Part shown: positions 44,201 through 59,100 of the stretch, in pieces
Layout of the letters: each line of letters starts with the position of its first letter
Numbering within the stretch: position 1 is the first letter of the stretch
Origin: Heliopora coerulea
Taxonomy: Eukaryota > Cnidaria > Anthozoa > Scleralcyonacea > Helioporidae
Direction: 5' to 3'
Length of the DNA stretch: 64,000 bases
NCBI GenBank assembly: GCA_030142905.1
Contig: JASJOG010000110.1
Span: 610,001 to 674,000, forward strand
Position numbers and translations under genes: made by a program
Notes under the pieces: generated by a model
The model's input: the letters and a program-made list of their open reading frames with translations, nothing else
What the model was told of the DNA's origin: nothing
Database searches by the model: none

Positions 44201-46192
44201 TTTCATTAACTAAATATCTAAGCTGTTATTTGATCTATTTTTTAGTTAGTGGAGATAATAAATACTCTTACAATAATGGTGAATCCTGGCTACATGTAAT
44301 TAATCAATTACATGTAGCCAGGATTAAATTATGAGGCCATTCTTGTTTCTATCATAGAACAGTGACACTCAAGTAATTTTCCATTTGTTAAATACACAAT
44401 AACATGCTATATAGACCAGTTCTATTCCGATTTCTAGGTTTCTGGAGAGGTCATATAATCTGCGGAATTTGCATTACATCAAATTTGGTTTAATGATCAT
44501 AGCATAATCTATATTGAATTTATATACAAACGAAACTATTGAACAAATGGGTTTAGAACAAATATACTTCTTGAAACTCGATAACTCTACATGGGTTATA
44601 CTTCCCGATATCTCAACCAAAACGTCAAAGAACACGAGTATTGGCACAAATTATATATCTGACACGTTTACTGTTCCATACAAATGTAAAAGTAAATTTG
44701 AATGCATAGATGCAACCAGGATTAGTGAATAAGGAGGGAAAGTACATGAAAAAAATTTGCCCCTCTGAGTAAGGTTATAGAGCTGCCTTGCGTGAATATT
44801 TTTTAGTCCAAGAGCCCCAAAAACAGCCAAAAATGAACTTCCTACCAGATATATTACAAAAAAAGGACGCGATTTTCTTCAAGAATACTCAATATTGCGT
44901 TGGAACAAAGGATTTTTTTTACAACCAGTGCCAGCAGTAAGGAAAATCCCCAACTTTACCAACCATAGTTTCGAACCTGTTTGAATGCCCAGTGTACGAA
45001 AAGTAAGCCATAAAACCAACGCCCAAAATACATTTGGAAATTTAGACAGTTTCTTTATAGTTCTTAATTGTTACGATAATTTGTATAATGTTCGAAAGTT
45101 TTTTGAGAATTCGAAACTTCTCATCCAAATGAAAACTCCAAGACAGAAGCGTGTTCACTCGTATTTTTAAGGGTAGAACGTCCATTCTTTTACTTTTCAA
45201 GAAACTGCATCGAGTCACCTTAAACATTATACCTCTGTTTACCGTCTGACTTTCAGTGTATCAACATAAAGCCCAAACTCTCCAAAAATCACTTTGGATA
45301 GCTTAGCTATTAACGTGAACATGAAATTTAATGATGAAACTAACAGTTAAAAGGTAACCTACATTTCTCCTTGGGTTCGATTCGAGGAATCCACCAGCAT
45401 GTTGCCTAATTGTGTCCTTATGACGTTGTGAGGGGTAAGCACGATTGAATTCATTCCAGAAATTGTTTCTTGTACTAAGGCGGTAAGGGGCTCCCTAAAC
45501 AGCAACAAGAGTCATTGATAACTCTTCACTGGTTGATATTAATCAAATAAATTAATTCTTATCGAAGGTAAGCGACGGTGTTCCGAAAATCGTACCGTTC
45601 GTGATGTCTGTCTGTTCTACCAATGAGATTTTCCAATGTTTGTCAATGTCAATGGTAACATCACGTTTTGTAGAGTTTAACTAGATAACAGTTACAGGAC
45701 AGTTAAATTACAGTTGAAAACCTGATGATGGTATATGTCGAAATCGCTTGGGCTTCTAAATAACAAGCTTTCATTATTCTTAGCGTTGTGTTTTATCATG
45801 ATTACAGTAGAATTATGACAATTAAATAATAGTTAAAGGACAGTGAAATGCACAAAAAAAGAAACGATATTGCCTAGACTGAGAAGAATAGATAATCTTG
45901 AATGATACACACCTGGTGAATTCCCACTGAAAGCGTAACGTGACATTCGTATTATTGGAAAGCAAGTCTTGCACAAGATACTTTCGTGATGGAGGACTGA
46001 TGGTCCAAATTGAACTGGAATTACCACTCACTCGAACTAACACTACATTGCCTTTTCCTTTGAAATTTTCTATGTAAGTAGCGACCTAATGTAGACAGAG
46101 AGACAAGAAAACATGGGAAAACCTGCCCTAAATTTGACTTTGAAGGTTGTTGCAAAAGATAAAAGGATTGAGAAAACAGAGACGATCAGAGT

Positions 46193-46237
<45 letters not shown>

Positions 46238-47120
46238 ATATTTAAAAACTGAGCAGGAATGCTTTTCGGGATTTAAAACACGAGGCGATAGCCGAGTGTT
46301 TTAGATCCGATAAAGCACGTACTGCAAGTTTTTTAGATGTCTTCTAAAATAAACTTCTACGATTCCTTGAATGAACCTTGTAAGCCGAAAAGAATGAACT
46401 TCTTCACAAATAAAGGCACATGTGTCTTTATCACATATAAAGACCCAACACGGCTATGATTTTGTTTTGTATTTTTCTCATGAATTATTAATGAATTTTA
46501 GAAATATATATATAATATTTATAAAATTCATAAAAAATTCATGAGGAAAAGACAAAAGAAAATCATAAGCATGTCGGATCTATATATGTAATAAAGGTAC
46601 ATGTGCCTTTATATGTGAAGAAGTTCAATTTTTTCGGCTTACGAAAGATAAATTTCCAAACTTTCTTCGCGAATTAGCGTATTAAGAGGTGAATTTCATA
46701 AGACCTTTAAAAAATTTGCAGGACGTACTTTATCGGGTTTAAAACACTCGGCTATCGCCTCGTGTTTTAAATCCGGGCAAAAGCTCCTATTCACTTCTGG
46801 CGACGGCTCGATGAATCGAGTTGAAAGCTCAAGACCAAAACGGTAAATTCGGAGAACCACGTTCAAGAAATTTCACACACATACATACATATATATATCG
46901 CTCTATGGCCTCTTGGTTCATATTGAGCACTCTACAGGATGAGTCATGCCGTTAGCGAATTTGCACACGCTCACTAGTCTCTAGTTAGAGCACTCTGGCA
47001 TGGCTTAGATGTACCACAAGTGTGGCACATTTGAGTTGCCCATATAATGTAGGCTTCTCCATCCTGCTCGTCAGCACTACACTGACGAGGCCCAGTAGGC
47101 CGAAACGGTTCCGTCTGCAG

Positions 47121-47169
<49 letters not shown>

Positions 47170-50100
47170 AAAAAATGAAGACGGATTCAAATGTTCGTAA
47201 TCCATCTACCTGGACTAAATTAGTCTTAACTACAACACACATTCTCACTGAAGTGTATACTTTCTAAGTTCTATTTTCATGGGTTATCATTCAGGAATTC
47301 CTCAATAAATCAGAAATTCTTCCGCAACCCGTGGCTAAAAATGTGTGAGTTTGTTGAATAACCACAATTTACTCCAGTATTTATTTTACAAGGCAAGATG
47401 TCAATTTATCTAAAAGCGAGCATTTTTCTGAAAAGTTCCATAGATATGATACGATTTTCGAAGGAGCCTGAGGCCCAAAAACGATTAAGAATCCTGGGTC
47501 TATGTCATTAGGCTACAGTTGAACATCCCTAAAAATCTCTAAAAATTCACTTTAGATGACATAAAGTTGACATATAATCATATCCTCCCTTCCTCATTAT
47601 CAACGTTGTTCTTGTAAGGTCAAAAGCTACAACGCCAACGTCAGGGCACTTTCAAACATTTTTAAGTTTCCCACAACATTCAGCTGAGGAAGAGATGGCC
47701 CTCAAGCAGTTCTAGCACGTATACTGTCTCTCATTTGGTAACTGGTTGTAGGAGGTTAAAGTATAACCGAATAATAAGCTCCCTGTCAGCGTTATTTGCT
47801 TCGTCTCCACATGGAATATAGACGTCCAGGTTTTAAATCTTACAAACCGGAGCCAAATGCTGCCTTTTTGTTCGGTTACAAGTTGGAAAACATGAAGAAG
47901 AAATTACCTGGCAGTAAATTGAACCACAGCAGGCAACTGGAGAAACTTCATTAGCTGACTTTCAGTTCAAGTTCCAGTTCTTAACTGGAGCTCAGAATCT
48001 CTAAGTGTAATATGATATTTTTGCTAACCTGAAGTGGAGAAGAGCCTTCGTATTCTCTACCGCTGCCCTTGATAACGTTCACTTCAGAGTCACTCAGAAC
48101 TTTCAGAAACTGTTGTTGAGCACTTACTTTGAATAATGGCTAAACAATGACGGTATTAGAGTAAAAGAACAACTTATTAGTTTTTCAGATATTTTGGATG
48201 TTTTAAATCAATTTATAAAAAAAAGAAAACAAGAAATCTCAGTCACTCTACTAAACTGCAGCTTAATTAAAGACTTAAAAACATAAAAAATGTCTTAAAT
48301 ATATTTTAGCTATTTAACTTATTTTAAATAGTCTATTTTATTTTAAACTTTTCGTGCACAACAAATCACGACAATGGAACAAATGAAAGAACAAAACAAA
48401 AAATAAAAGAGAACAAAGAAAAAACCCAAAACAATCATTCACGGGTGGGTTAAACGAAAAATTATGAATTTCAACCACGAACGACTGAGTGCAATTTTTC
48501 GACTTATGCCGCTTGGAGCCAATATTCTCTGTATTTCTCAGTTTGAAAAACTAACACTTTCTATTCAATTAAATTAACGACAAATCCTACTGTCTTGTTC
48601 AGCCAATGTCAAACAAAACTCTGCTGGAGACAAACGTAACATTTTACCCTCTAAGCTTAACTCATAGTTTATATTTGATGCTAGTTGCCTTCATTTTTAA
48701 CCAAAATCATCGGCGAAATACAATTATCACTGCTAAAGAAAATCTGACCACACATTCTTTCAAATGTGCGTGCGCAGACTTTACTCAACAAAACCGTTTA
48801 ACAATATGGTCAACAAGGAGGCTCTACATAGCGTTTATGACTCATAGGATAGAAAAATTGTTTTTAAACATGACTAGTTGAACCAGACTAGATGAAATAT
48901 TACTTCTGAGCAACTGTTTAATTTCTTTTTTATACATTACTTCCAAGAAATTTTGATTTAATTTGTGGAAGCTTATCGACATTCGCAGTTAAGCATTCCA
49001 GGATTTTTCACTACTCGATGTTGACTTAAGATTTAGATGCTCGTGAAAGCTCTAAAACTCGTTTCTCTACAAAATCTTTGAATTCTAATCCAGTAGACGA
49101 TCAAACCACACCCAACCAATTATTTGCGGGATGCTCTAACCATGAACCTAACGTTTTCCTGGGATGATTGTTTGCAACTTTCGCTCTACGACTGAGCCCT
49201 TGAAGGCGTTGAACCATACGAACGGCCTATCACAAGGTAGCTAGTAGGTCCAACTCAGATTAAGCTTGGGAATGTCGTTCCTCAATTTACTTAAACGAAT
49301 CATCTTGGCAATACTTTATAACAATTCGCTGAGTTAATAGGGAAATGTTTTTTGATAAACTTCAACGAGGCATAACTTCTTACCATTTGCAAATAATTGT
49401 TTATGTATAATAGTTAAACTACAACAGTGACATAAACGAGACATCCACGCGGTTAAAGATGCCCGTAAGAAAGCAATTGATATACGAGGACAAACTTAAA
49501 CATCGGTGTTACTTGCCGTACGCTCCTATTCACATAGAATGACATTCCTACCTGGTAACCACCAATAGTTAGCATGAAAGTTGCATCTGTAGGAGTGTTG
49601 CTAGTATAAACGGAGTTGATGTAGGACATAAACAACAACGGAAACCAAACTATGACGATAAGAAGTAAGACAAGAAAACCGCCGAGAGCCAATTTACTTT
49701 TTGAAGGGTACGGGGCACCACGGTCGTGCCTAAATCTTGGAGTCTAAATAAAAGAAAGAGCAAAAACATCGTATAATACCCCGGATACTAGACTTGCCAC
49801 AAGTCGACTTCTTCTTATCTCGCCAAGCGAGATATTAAGATACGACGTCGCCAGACGCGGCGAGAAATCGACTTGTTTCGCCTGCAGGAAATCGAATTTA
49901 TTTTGCTAATATTGGCGCGAAATGTTAATGACGTCACGGCCCCTTTTTGTATGAAATAAATAAAGCTTGTCATTTTTGATTGGTTAAAATACCGATACAC
50001 CTCCGACCAAAATACAGGTCGGAAAAAAATGGCCCTCAGAAGCCTGGAGAAGCCCGTTTTCTTCCCACTTTTTTTTTCTCTCCCCACAAAAATCTCCAGA

Positions 50101-53100
50101 CGAAAACGACCTTTGAGAAAGTCTACCCGTACACCTACAAAACCTATCTAGTTAAGCGGGTTTTTTCTAAATCAGTTTGAATTTTCAGCCGTTTTTTTGC
50201 TTTTTATTAATATACATGAAAAAAGCTAAAGTAAATTTTGATTTTATGACACGGGTGTTAAAACAGTACAGAAAAAACGTAATTGAATACCAAATAAGGT
50301 ATTTTAGTGCAAAATTCTCGAGGCACAAAACACCCAAATTGACCGCAAAATATCCTATATTCAATAGAACACCATTCTAACACGAAGTGTATAGTACAGA
50401 AAAAAATGGAGATATTGAAAGCGCAAACAACGGCTGGGAATTTGATTACACCTTCTTTGGCAAGGAGTTTCCGTGACTCCGGTATGTCACTTCCTGCTTA
50501 ATTTTCTCATGTATGTTATTAATAGGTAATCATAAGAATTAATATGGACTCATGTTTTTCAGAAAGCTCAAACTGTGTCTGGCCTAGAGGCTAAAACAAT
50601 TTATGGCTCTTTAAAAACACACTCCAGCAAATTAATTTCAATTGAACTCAAACCATATGATTAGAGTAAACATCCTTTACGACAGACACCTTTGAGACCT
50701 CTCCTATACCATCCGTCTTACAGAGGTGTCCGTTGACAGGGAGCTCACCTATACTAGTAACTAAATATTTCTTACAGAAAGTGAAATGCTGAGAGGTAGG
50801 CATATCCAAGTTAAGAGACATCGCCTCTAAGGACCCAGTTACACTATACCGGATTGCTTTTCTTATCGGATTACCTCAACCCAATTCGATACTGAAATAG
50901 CACGTTTCAGTTCGCACTTATGCTGTACCGCTCCTTTGCATGGTCAAGGAAACATCACACTTTTGTTGCCAAATAAATGACGAGTAAGGACTAGACAGCG
51001 AGATTGAACTCGTTCTCGAGTCAGTGAAGTCATTCGCAAAGCGTTCGCATAGGATTCAGGAGGTTCCACGGCAAGGGAACGTACCGGATTACTTTTCATA
51101 TCACCTTCAGAGCGGAGTGATTTTGTTCCGGATACGCGAGGCGTTATGTACCGGATTACCGTGGAGTAGTGTAGCTCAAACCCCAATCCGATACGAAAAG
51201 TAATCCGATACGCAAGTAATCCGGTATAGTGTAACTGGGGCCTAAGTCTGAGATGAGTTCGTTTTCAAATCAAAAATTTTGCTGGTATTCAAACATACAG
51301 GCAGCCCAACTTCAGTTCCAAGATTATTGTTGATGCTCGTCTAATGGCTCGCAGCAACAAAAGGACTTACGGTAAAGAAAAGTTTTGTCTGGGTTAACTG
51401 GCAAACTATGTACAACAAATACAAGCCTGATAAACTGGTTTAACCAAACAGGTTTTTAAAGTGCTGAAAATGAAAATTAAGTGTAACTGATTTGAAAGAA
51501 CTCTTGAAAGGATAAAAAGAACGTCCTTCTACAGTATCTCCGTATGTCACTATGTTCTTGAGGCATTTCAGTGGTTTGATATGAAATGAGACAATGCATC
51601 ACCATGACATCCATTGGTAGATGCAGCATTTTGACTATACTTGGAAAGCTTTTATTCCGCCACAGCAGAACAAGGACTTTTTTCTTTTCTTTCACTAGGT
51701 GGATAAAATGATGAATTCGGGAACATTTCTGTGCTATCGCGAACAGAAAATGACTATGAACAGATGAACAGGGCATAAGCAAAAGAATTACAGATTATCA
51801 AGTCAAAGGGTGTCGAAGCTTGTACGTTACTATTACAACAATATTTGACATGGACATGTTTAGTTTCGTGAACCGAGTCAATGTATCAAGTAATTTCGTT
51901 GAATAACCTTGGAAATTTGATTTATTACTGGCCTAATTCATCAGATTATTTACAAATCAAAGAAATCGGAATATCTCAAGAAAAAAAGTTAGACACGAAG
52001 AAAGTGCATAAGGTGTCCCTTTATCATTTCAAAAGGCACTTTACACCTGATTAAGCATTAGTGTTGACATGGAAATTATGAGGACGAGGTCCCTAAATAT
52101 ACTTATACACAATGTAGGGTAAAAACAGGAACCTCATCCTCTAAACGATCAACTCTGATGAAAACACTAGATCGGAGTGTCGAAACGTTAGGTAAGCAGC
52201 TTTTTAAGTTAATTTCAGAACTTTTCAAGTCAGAGCAGCGACCAAGTATGTCTGCTTCCATGAGCCTGTAGACTTATTTGAAGTAAGCTGAAGTTAGGTG
52301 TAAGTGGTAGAAAATAATGCCAGTTTTATGATTTCATGAAAGTTTTAGGAAAAAAAGGTTTATAAACAAAATAAACAAAACTTATAAACAAAGATTTATA
52401 AATAAAGGTTTATAATATTAATTGATACAGGATCTAAGGATTTACCAGAAAAAAAAGATTTCCTCGATAAATATTCAATTTGTAACTTATTACTTTGAAT
52501 ATTGTAAGTCGCACGTTTTTTCAGTATTGCTATAACTGGGTTATATTTAATGTAGGATCCTATCTATCTAGTTAGCATCTGTAGATGTGCTTGAGGGTGT
52601 GCCTCATATGAAACCCGAAAAAATAATTTAAAGACAATTCGAAAAGATACTTTAAGTGACTTGATATGAAGAAGAAATCTTTCTCTTACCTTTTCTGCTT
52701 CACGGTAACATTTGAGAATATAAATGTTGGCATAAATATCTTCAATCTTAAGCCAGTGAAACAGTGCCAAAGTGCTGTCGGTACAAACCCAGTCTAATAA
52801 ACTTCTCACCTCCAAAACAAAAGGTATGGCTTGGATTCTGCGAGTTATAAAAAACAAAGTACCAAGTCCATGACAGATGAACGTTGGTCAAGCTCATACC
52901 TAAGGGGAACTGGTGACACAGTGGTAGTGCTCGTGTCTTTCACCACTGTAACTCGGATTCGATTCCGGCTCCGTGTAGTTATCTCGTTAAAGTTACGCAG
53001 ATCAAATGCGAGAAGAGTGTTGTCCAGTTTCACACTATTATGTAACGCAGGTTTTCACCGAGTACCCCTGTTTCGTCCTGTGGTAACACAGGACCCATGA

Positions 53101-56100
53101 GGGGTGGCCCTCATTAAACCTCTAGGGAGAAGAGCTTAGCTAGCTGATAGGGTTATCCAGTATAAATAAAGACACTTTACCTTTAGAAAAATGATTTCTT
53201 AACCCCAGACGAGAACCAAACGCGCAACCTTCTGATGACTTGTGCGACAGTCTAACCGTAACATATCTCTCGTTCAATTACGAAGTAAAATGAAGCAGGA
53301 AAGATGTACTTAAACATTGGTTTTGGACTCAGTTCCGACTTCCAGAAAGGAATTCACTTAAATTAAGACAACGTTTTCCGGTCTGTGTCACGAGGATAAG
53401 TGTTCTTAGTAAGGAGTAACCTCCCTGCCACTCAACCCTAGCAACCAATCATCTTTTTAGGATCAGAGCAGGGCCGCCAAGAGCTGGTGCAGACCCGGGA
53501 GTAGAGGTAGAGAAGTTGGTAGACCCCCTTCAGTCGAAAATTCATTTGACCGATCTTACTAACTATCAGGCAGAACGAAGAATTTTTCACGAGATGCATG
53601 ATTTGCCCAGCAAATTCACGGTAATGCACTGACGTCTCACCGTGTGAACTTCAGAAAGCAGTTCTAAATTTAAATTAATAAATACAGGTAAAACCATGCT
53701 CAAGATTTTATAGCAGGTTTACAAACTTCCCTTGCTATCTGGTGAAGTCAGTATTTCATTAACGATGAATCCATACTGTCTATACGCTAAAGTGTGACTT
53801 TAAGTGAAACCACGCAATTTGATGTCACATAAGTATAAACGTAATGTATTATAAAATCAGTTATCTGTTGGTGTCTGGATACGGGAGTTCCAAATTGGAA
53901 TGCGAAAATAGTCATATTGTCTTATTATACTGATAACCACTGATGGTGAATGGACAATAATTCTTTATTCTAGTGATAAAAAACCTGAGTTCATCATAGT
54001 ACTTTCCAGCCAACAGGGCCCCTTGATAACTTCCGGGGCCGGGGTCAATTTGACCTCACGACCCCCTTCTATCGGCGATTTTGGGTTAGGGTAAAGGTAA
54101 GTAGAAGAATAAGGGTTAGGATACGGAGCGGATGCAGGAATCCTAGAAAGGAGGGGCCGGGAAGAGTGTCCTGTCGTTTTAATATCCAGGAAAAATATCT
54201 TCTGCGGCAGTTTCTATGCTAAATTAAAATGAACAGTTTCGTTACATTCGAGTGAATTTCAAATGGAAACATTTATATCAAGTATCAGTGTTGTACCCCG
54301 TTTACACAGTGAAAATTTATCGGGATCTCGATCGCGATCAAAATCAATCGCGGTCGATATTAATCGATTCGATTCCTATCTGGAGGTGGATTGCAAACGC
54401 TATCGTAATTCATCGTGTAAGCTGTTTCGCGATTGAAACTCTGAAAGATGGTCATTCAAGTTAATTTATCGCACAGTTGATGAGGCGCTGTTCTATCACG
54501 AGGATAAATTTCTCTGCAGAAATTGAGTTTCCAGCCTACACTATTTAAGCTATTTTGAAATATGATAAAGATATCTTGGATAATTAAAATAGGTTTTTCA
54601 TTGTCGAGAACCGAGTTAAACGTCCGTTTAACAAGTGAGTTTTCAGAGGAAAGGGCGGGGCACCCCTTCGGCCCCCTTCTAAATCCACCCATACTTTACA
54701 CTATCCTTTCTAATGGAGTGAAAACGAGAATCGCAGCCAGCAAGGACAATAAAGTTCCAACTTTTACAGTTATTCTCATAAAATTTTTCGCGACAAAGAC
54801 TGAACTTCAGGAAATCACTAGGGTAAGTGTTGCTCTGAAACACGTATCTACTATATTTAAGTTTAAATAGTTTAAAGAGGAACGTAACAAACCCTTGAAA
54901 CAGGATCCCATTTGTCAAAGTGAAATTCTTTGTGAGAAAATTTCCAAGAATCCTTGTCGGATAGCCACTCCGTACTTGGTATGCCGATAACCCAAAATAT
55001 AAGCACTTGAACAGGTAGAGAAATATTGCAGGGACATTGTCTTGAAACCGCCTGTAAATGTAAAGGAAAAGGAAGCGATGGTCAAGAAGATAAGAACAAA
55101 TTTAGCGAGGAAACTTTAAAACTCTTATTAAATTATCCATGCATCGCATGATAGTGATACATTGACAGTCAATAAAAATCTCAATAACCGATTGTTTTGT
55201 GTACTATCAACAGTTTCCACATTTTCGAATTTTTTTCTTCTTTTAAAACAAAAGAAAACTTGTCCCCGTCCGTTTACTGTCCGTGTGAAGATAAGCTTTT
55301 AAACTATGTCGCTATATGCTTGATATTAATAATAATTTATTGATATTTCTTTCCTCAAAAATATTTTCAAGTCATATCCACAGGTACTTCTTGTCTTCGG
55401 CTCCAACTTAAAGCATTTAATTTGCATTTCTGGGAATCTTGGAATTTGAATTTCTTCAATAACTATCGCAATACCGTCGTAATAATTACAACACTGTGAC
55501 AACCAGTAACTCATTCGTATACAGGATGAGTCTAAAGGGCTCGACACTAACATTTCCTTCACATGGTAAAATAATTTTTAACCCACTGCTAAGTTAGTAG
55601 CTTTGCATAAGAGACTTGCACGCGCTTCAACTTGTTAGTAGGAGAAATAGCAAAATACTTTTAACAGGTTTTTGGTTTTTTTTTGAAATGTAATTTTCCG
55701 GCCAGACTCGCTGACGCCTTGTCATCTGGCGCGACACTAGCAATCAATAACAACAGCACAGCTAGAGCATTCAGTGTTCCAGTGCTAGCCGACGTGCAAC
55801 TTGCAGACATTTTGAAAAGACTTGCATAAAACAAACAACAAATCTTTATTTCCGGTTGTGTTGAGCAGTGAAGGAAATATTTCCTACTCACACAATAATA
55901 ATGTCTTAAATACCAATTTGTATTTATTTAAAAGAAAGCCATTCATCTAGAAATCTGTCGAAGAATTTTCAGTAGACGTCTGAAGGTTGCTCAAGCCGAA
56001 CTGACGATCAACATCCGATTATTTTTGTAATTTTATCTATTTCACATTGCATTATAAGATTGTGTAAATGACTGACTGGTGATAGACAAATACGCGCGCG

Positions 56101-59100
56101 CATCTCGCTACTGACCGTAGAAGAAACTGATGAAAACGATGCCAATTTGGCAACTTCTGAAGAGTTGTTTTATTTCCATATTAATCGGTTATAATCGGGA
56201 AATACAGGAACTTTAACCGATTCCGATTGTCTATCGATAACGCAATAATCGGTCCGATTCCGATTCCGATTCCGATGATCGGTCAATCACTACAGTATTT
56301 CATCCCTTGCAATGCTGTTCCAATAGCTAAAATTCTTCCAATATCCCCCACCCCCACCCCCACGATAAAACTCACTTTTGAGTGACAGCTGGTACGACAA
56401 AGAACATAAAAGCATGAACCGTAAGAACCAGGATTACTAGATAAAACAGTTTGCCAAGGACATATTTACGAAGATATAGAGCTCTGAAAAAAAGAAAAAC
56501 GGAAGATTAGTGCTTTGACTGAACGTAACCACTCCAGCAACCAGAAGGATGAACTGGACGTAGATATGTTTATATATCTAGGTTAACATACTTTAGTGGG
56601 CAGTCAGAAAAAAATTATTATAGTTTAATAGTCAGAGTTCAATGGATTGGTAACTAGTTCTTCAAGTTGACCCCGAACCCCATAAACAGTAAGAAAAAGA
56701 CGCTCATCAGAAAACGTCTAGGGCTTTCTTAAGATTTCTTTAAGACTTAATGGAAACGTCACTCAACAGATTTTTGGAAATACACAACATTGGCTATAAA
56801 GTCATAGTAAAAATTTCACCCAGATTTGCCAGTGAGAACGACTTTGAGGTGTCAGAAAGACAAATTTTTTACCTCCTAAAACTTCGATTTTGATTTTCTT
56901 GTCTCTTTTCCTATTAGGGGGAACAGAAACGAGGACAAAATTTGTCTATTTTCACAAGGCCTAGATTTTTTGCTAAGCTCTCACGATTCCAATCCAACAC
57001 ATGGGTCTACTGAATATGTTTTCGTCTTCAGCGATTTTCACCAACGTCCTGCAAAAATTTTGTCTTGAAACGATGTTGTTTGAAATACACACAAAATTTT
57101 GAGTCGGAAAAATTAATTTTTGCTTGAGTTTGCGGTTACGGCTCTTTTCCTATTTTTCAATTCACTTGAACCTTAAAGACATAACGGTGCAATCAAAGTT
57201 CTTCAACGAACACGTTTGCCGCATTGAAGAAGTGGTTCTAAAGGGCAACAATCACGAATTTGATCAACCTTTTAGAGGCCTCCAAGCTCAGGGTAAAAGC
57301 TTTGTAGGACGTTAGAAAATTTTAGGAAAACATTGGCTTCAATTTATGGCTCCAGCAAGGTTTGATTCTAAGTACCATTTTTGTCAACGTTGCGCCACAC
57401 TTTTTTGTGTGGTTTGAAGGTTGTGGATGAATGTCATGCCCTACAAACGTTGGATCCTGTATTATCTTTTCCAACATCAAGAGCCGACAATTCTAACGAA
57501 TGTTGTACGACGATGTACGAACATTTTGGCGCACTTTAATTTTGTCATAGTTACAAGAGGAAATTCAGCAGCAATAAAGCACTGTAATCAACCTCAATTT
57601 CGGACACTAATCTGTCAACAAAGTAACACTAATACCTACCTGTCAACCATAATGAGCACAAACTGAGTTAAAACCATGTAAAGAAAAGTTTTGGGGACAA
57701 TATTCTTTTCGATTATTTGAGCAAAATTGGTGTCGGAACCAGGCTAAAAATGACAAAATTACCAAAGAATCATCAAGTATATAGGTACTAACTTTTAATC
57801 GCCAGTCAAGCATGTGATGGAACAACAAGGACCACCTAGGATCATTCGAAAAGCACATTTACAACCCGGGCATTTCAGGAGTTCACACATTCGTAGGTTT
57901 GTCTGAGGAAAGCCCTTCGGGCTTACCCATACTGTCCGACATTGCTTGATATATTGCCAAAACATTGTTTGAAAAAACGAAGCAAAATTGTCGAAATAGG
58001 TAGGTTTAACGCGGCAAAACGTTCCCCAACATTTGATCAGACAAAAAATGTTGACCAAATGCTGTCTAATATTGTATCACAAACAGTTGAACTTTAGTGA
58101 ACAGTCTATGCGTGACAAAAAAAGCCGCAAACATTTGCATAAATGGGCCACTCTATTTATGGCTAAAATAACCCGCAGATAATTTTTATCGCAAAAATAC
58201 TCAATAAATGCTCCGTTCGCGGCCTATTTTCCCAACTACGGCGGTATCTGTCAAACTTACTTGTGTTAGGACGTACTGCACGTGCGGCATGAAATTTTCA
58301 AGGGAGTTTAATTTTGCGGATTGCAAATTTCACGAGTTTTGCAGAAAGAAATTTTCGTGAACTTGGATATCAGATTTTACCGCTGGGAACAAATTTTCGT
58401 GGATCTCGGGCAAGTTTCCGTCCGATGTTTCACGTACAGTACTTGTATATAACAAACAGAATATTTGATATTGTTTTGTTTATTTAACTAATTTACTGTA
58501 ATAAAGTCACGAGTCTTTTAGTACAACTTAATGCTACGACACAGACAGCTTTTTCATGACGCAGTTATAAAGACGATCTTAATTGAAATTCATTTTATTC
58601 AAAACAAAAATGGAGTAAATTTATGCGGATTTTTTTTCGCTGGAGTTTATTTTTACGGAATGTATTTTCCCGGCTAGTAGGAAAATCTGCAAAATTCGCG
58701 AAAATTACTCCCCGCGAAAATTTCGTGCCACACGGTTCTTAGTTGCACGAGATATTCAAGCGCTGCTAAGGACGGTTAGGCCGAACAAAAATACTCACGG
58801 GTCTGCACACATTTCATGACGAACCATGACTACTCGTATGTGGTATGCGAGAGTAAAGTTCTACTTCTAAGTCATCATGACGTTGTAGAAAAAGGAAATT
58901 TCCTACAATTTTCGTCGGTATTTAAGTTAAACTATACTTTTTCAATACGATTGGAATCTGGATCATCGTTCCCCAAAACGTATGCACGAGTTTTCAGAAT
59001 GTTTGAAAAGTGCGGGAAATATCGATTTTTTTGAGCGAAAAATACACTAAAATTACAATAACTTTGTTAAAATTTGACTGATGCGATAATTGAAAGGACG

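Noticed and set aside
45722..45743. Another CTGATGA...GAAA pair in a Piezo intron
   Set aside because: The spacer does not form a convincing stem II. It may be a decayed Penelope-type end but the evidence is too thin.
54310..54420. TCGATCGCGATC-rich stretch resembling a MITE end
   Set aside because: No opposite terminus or target duplication was found.
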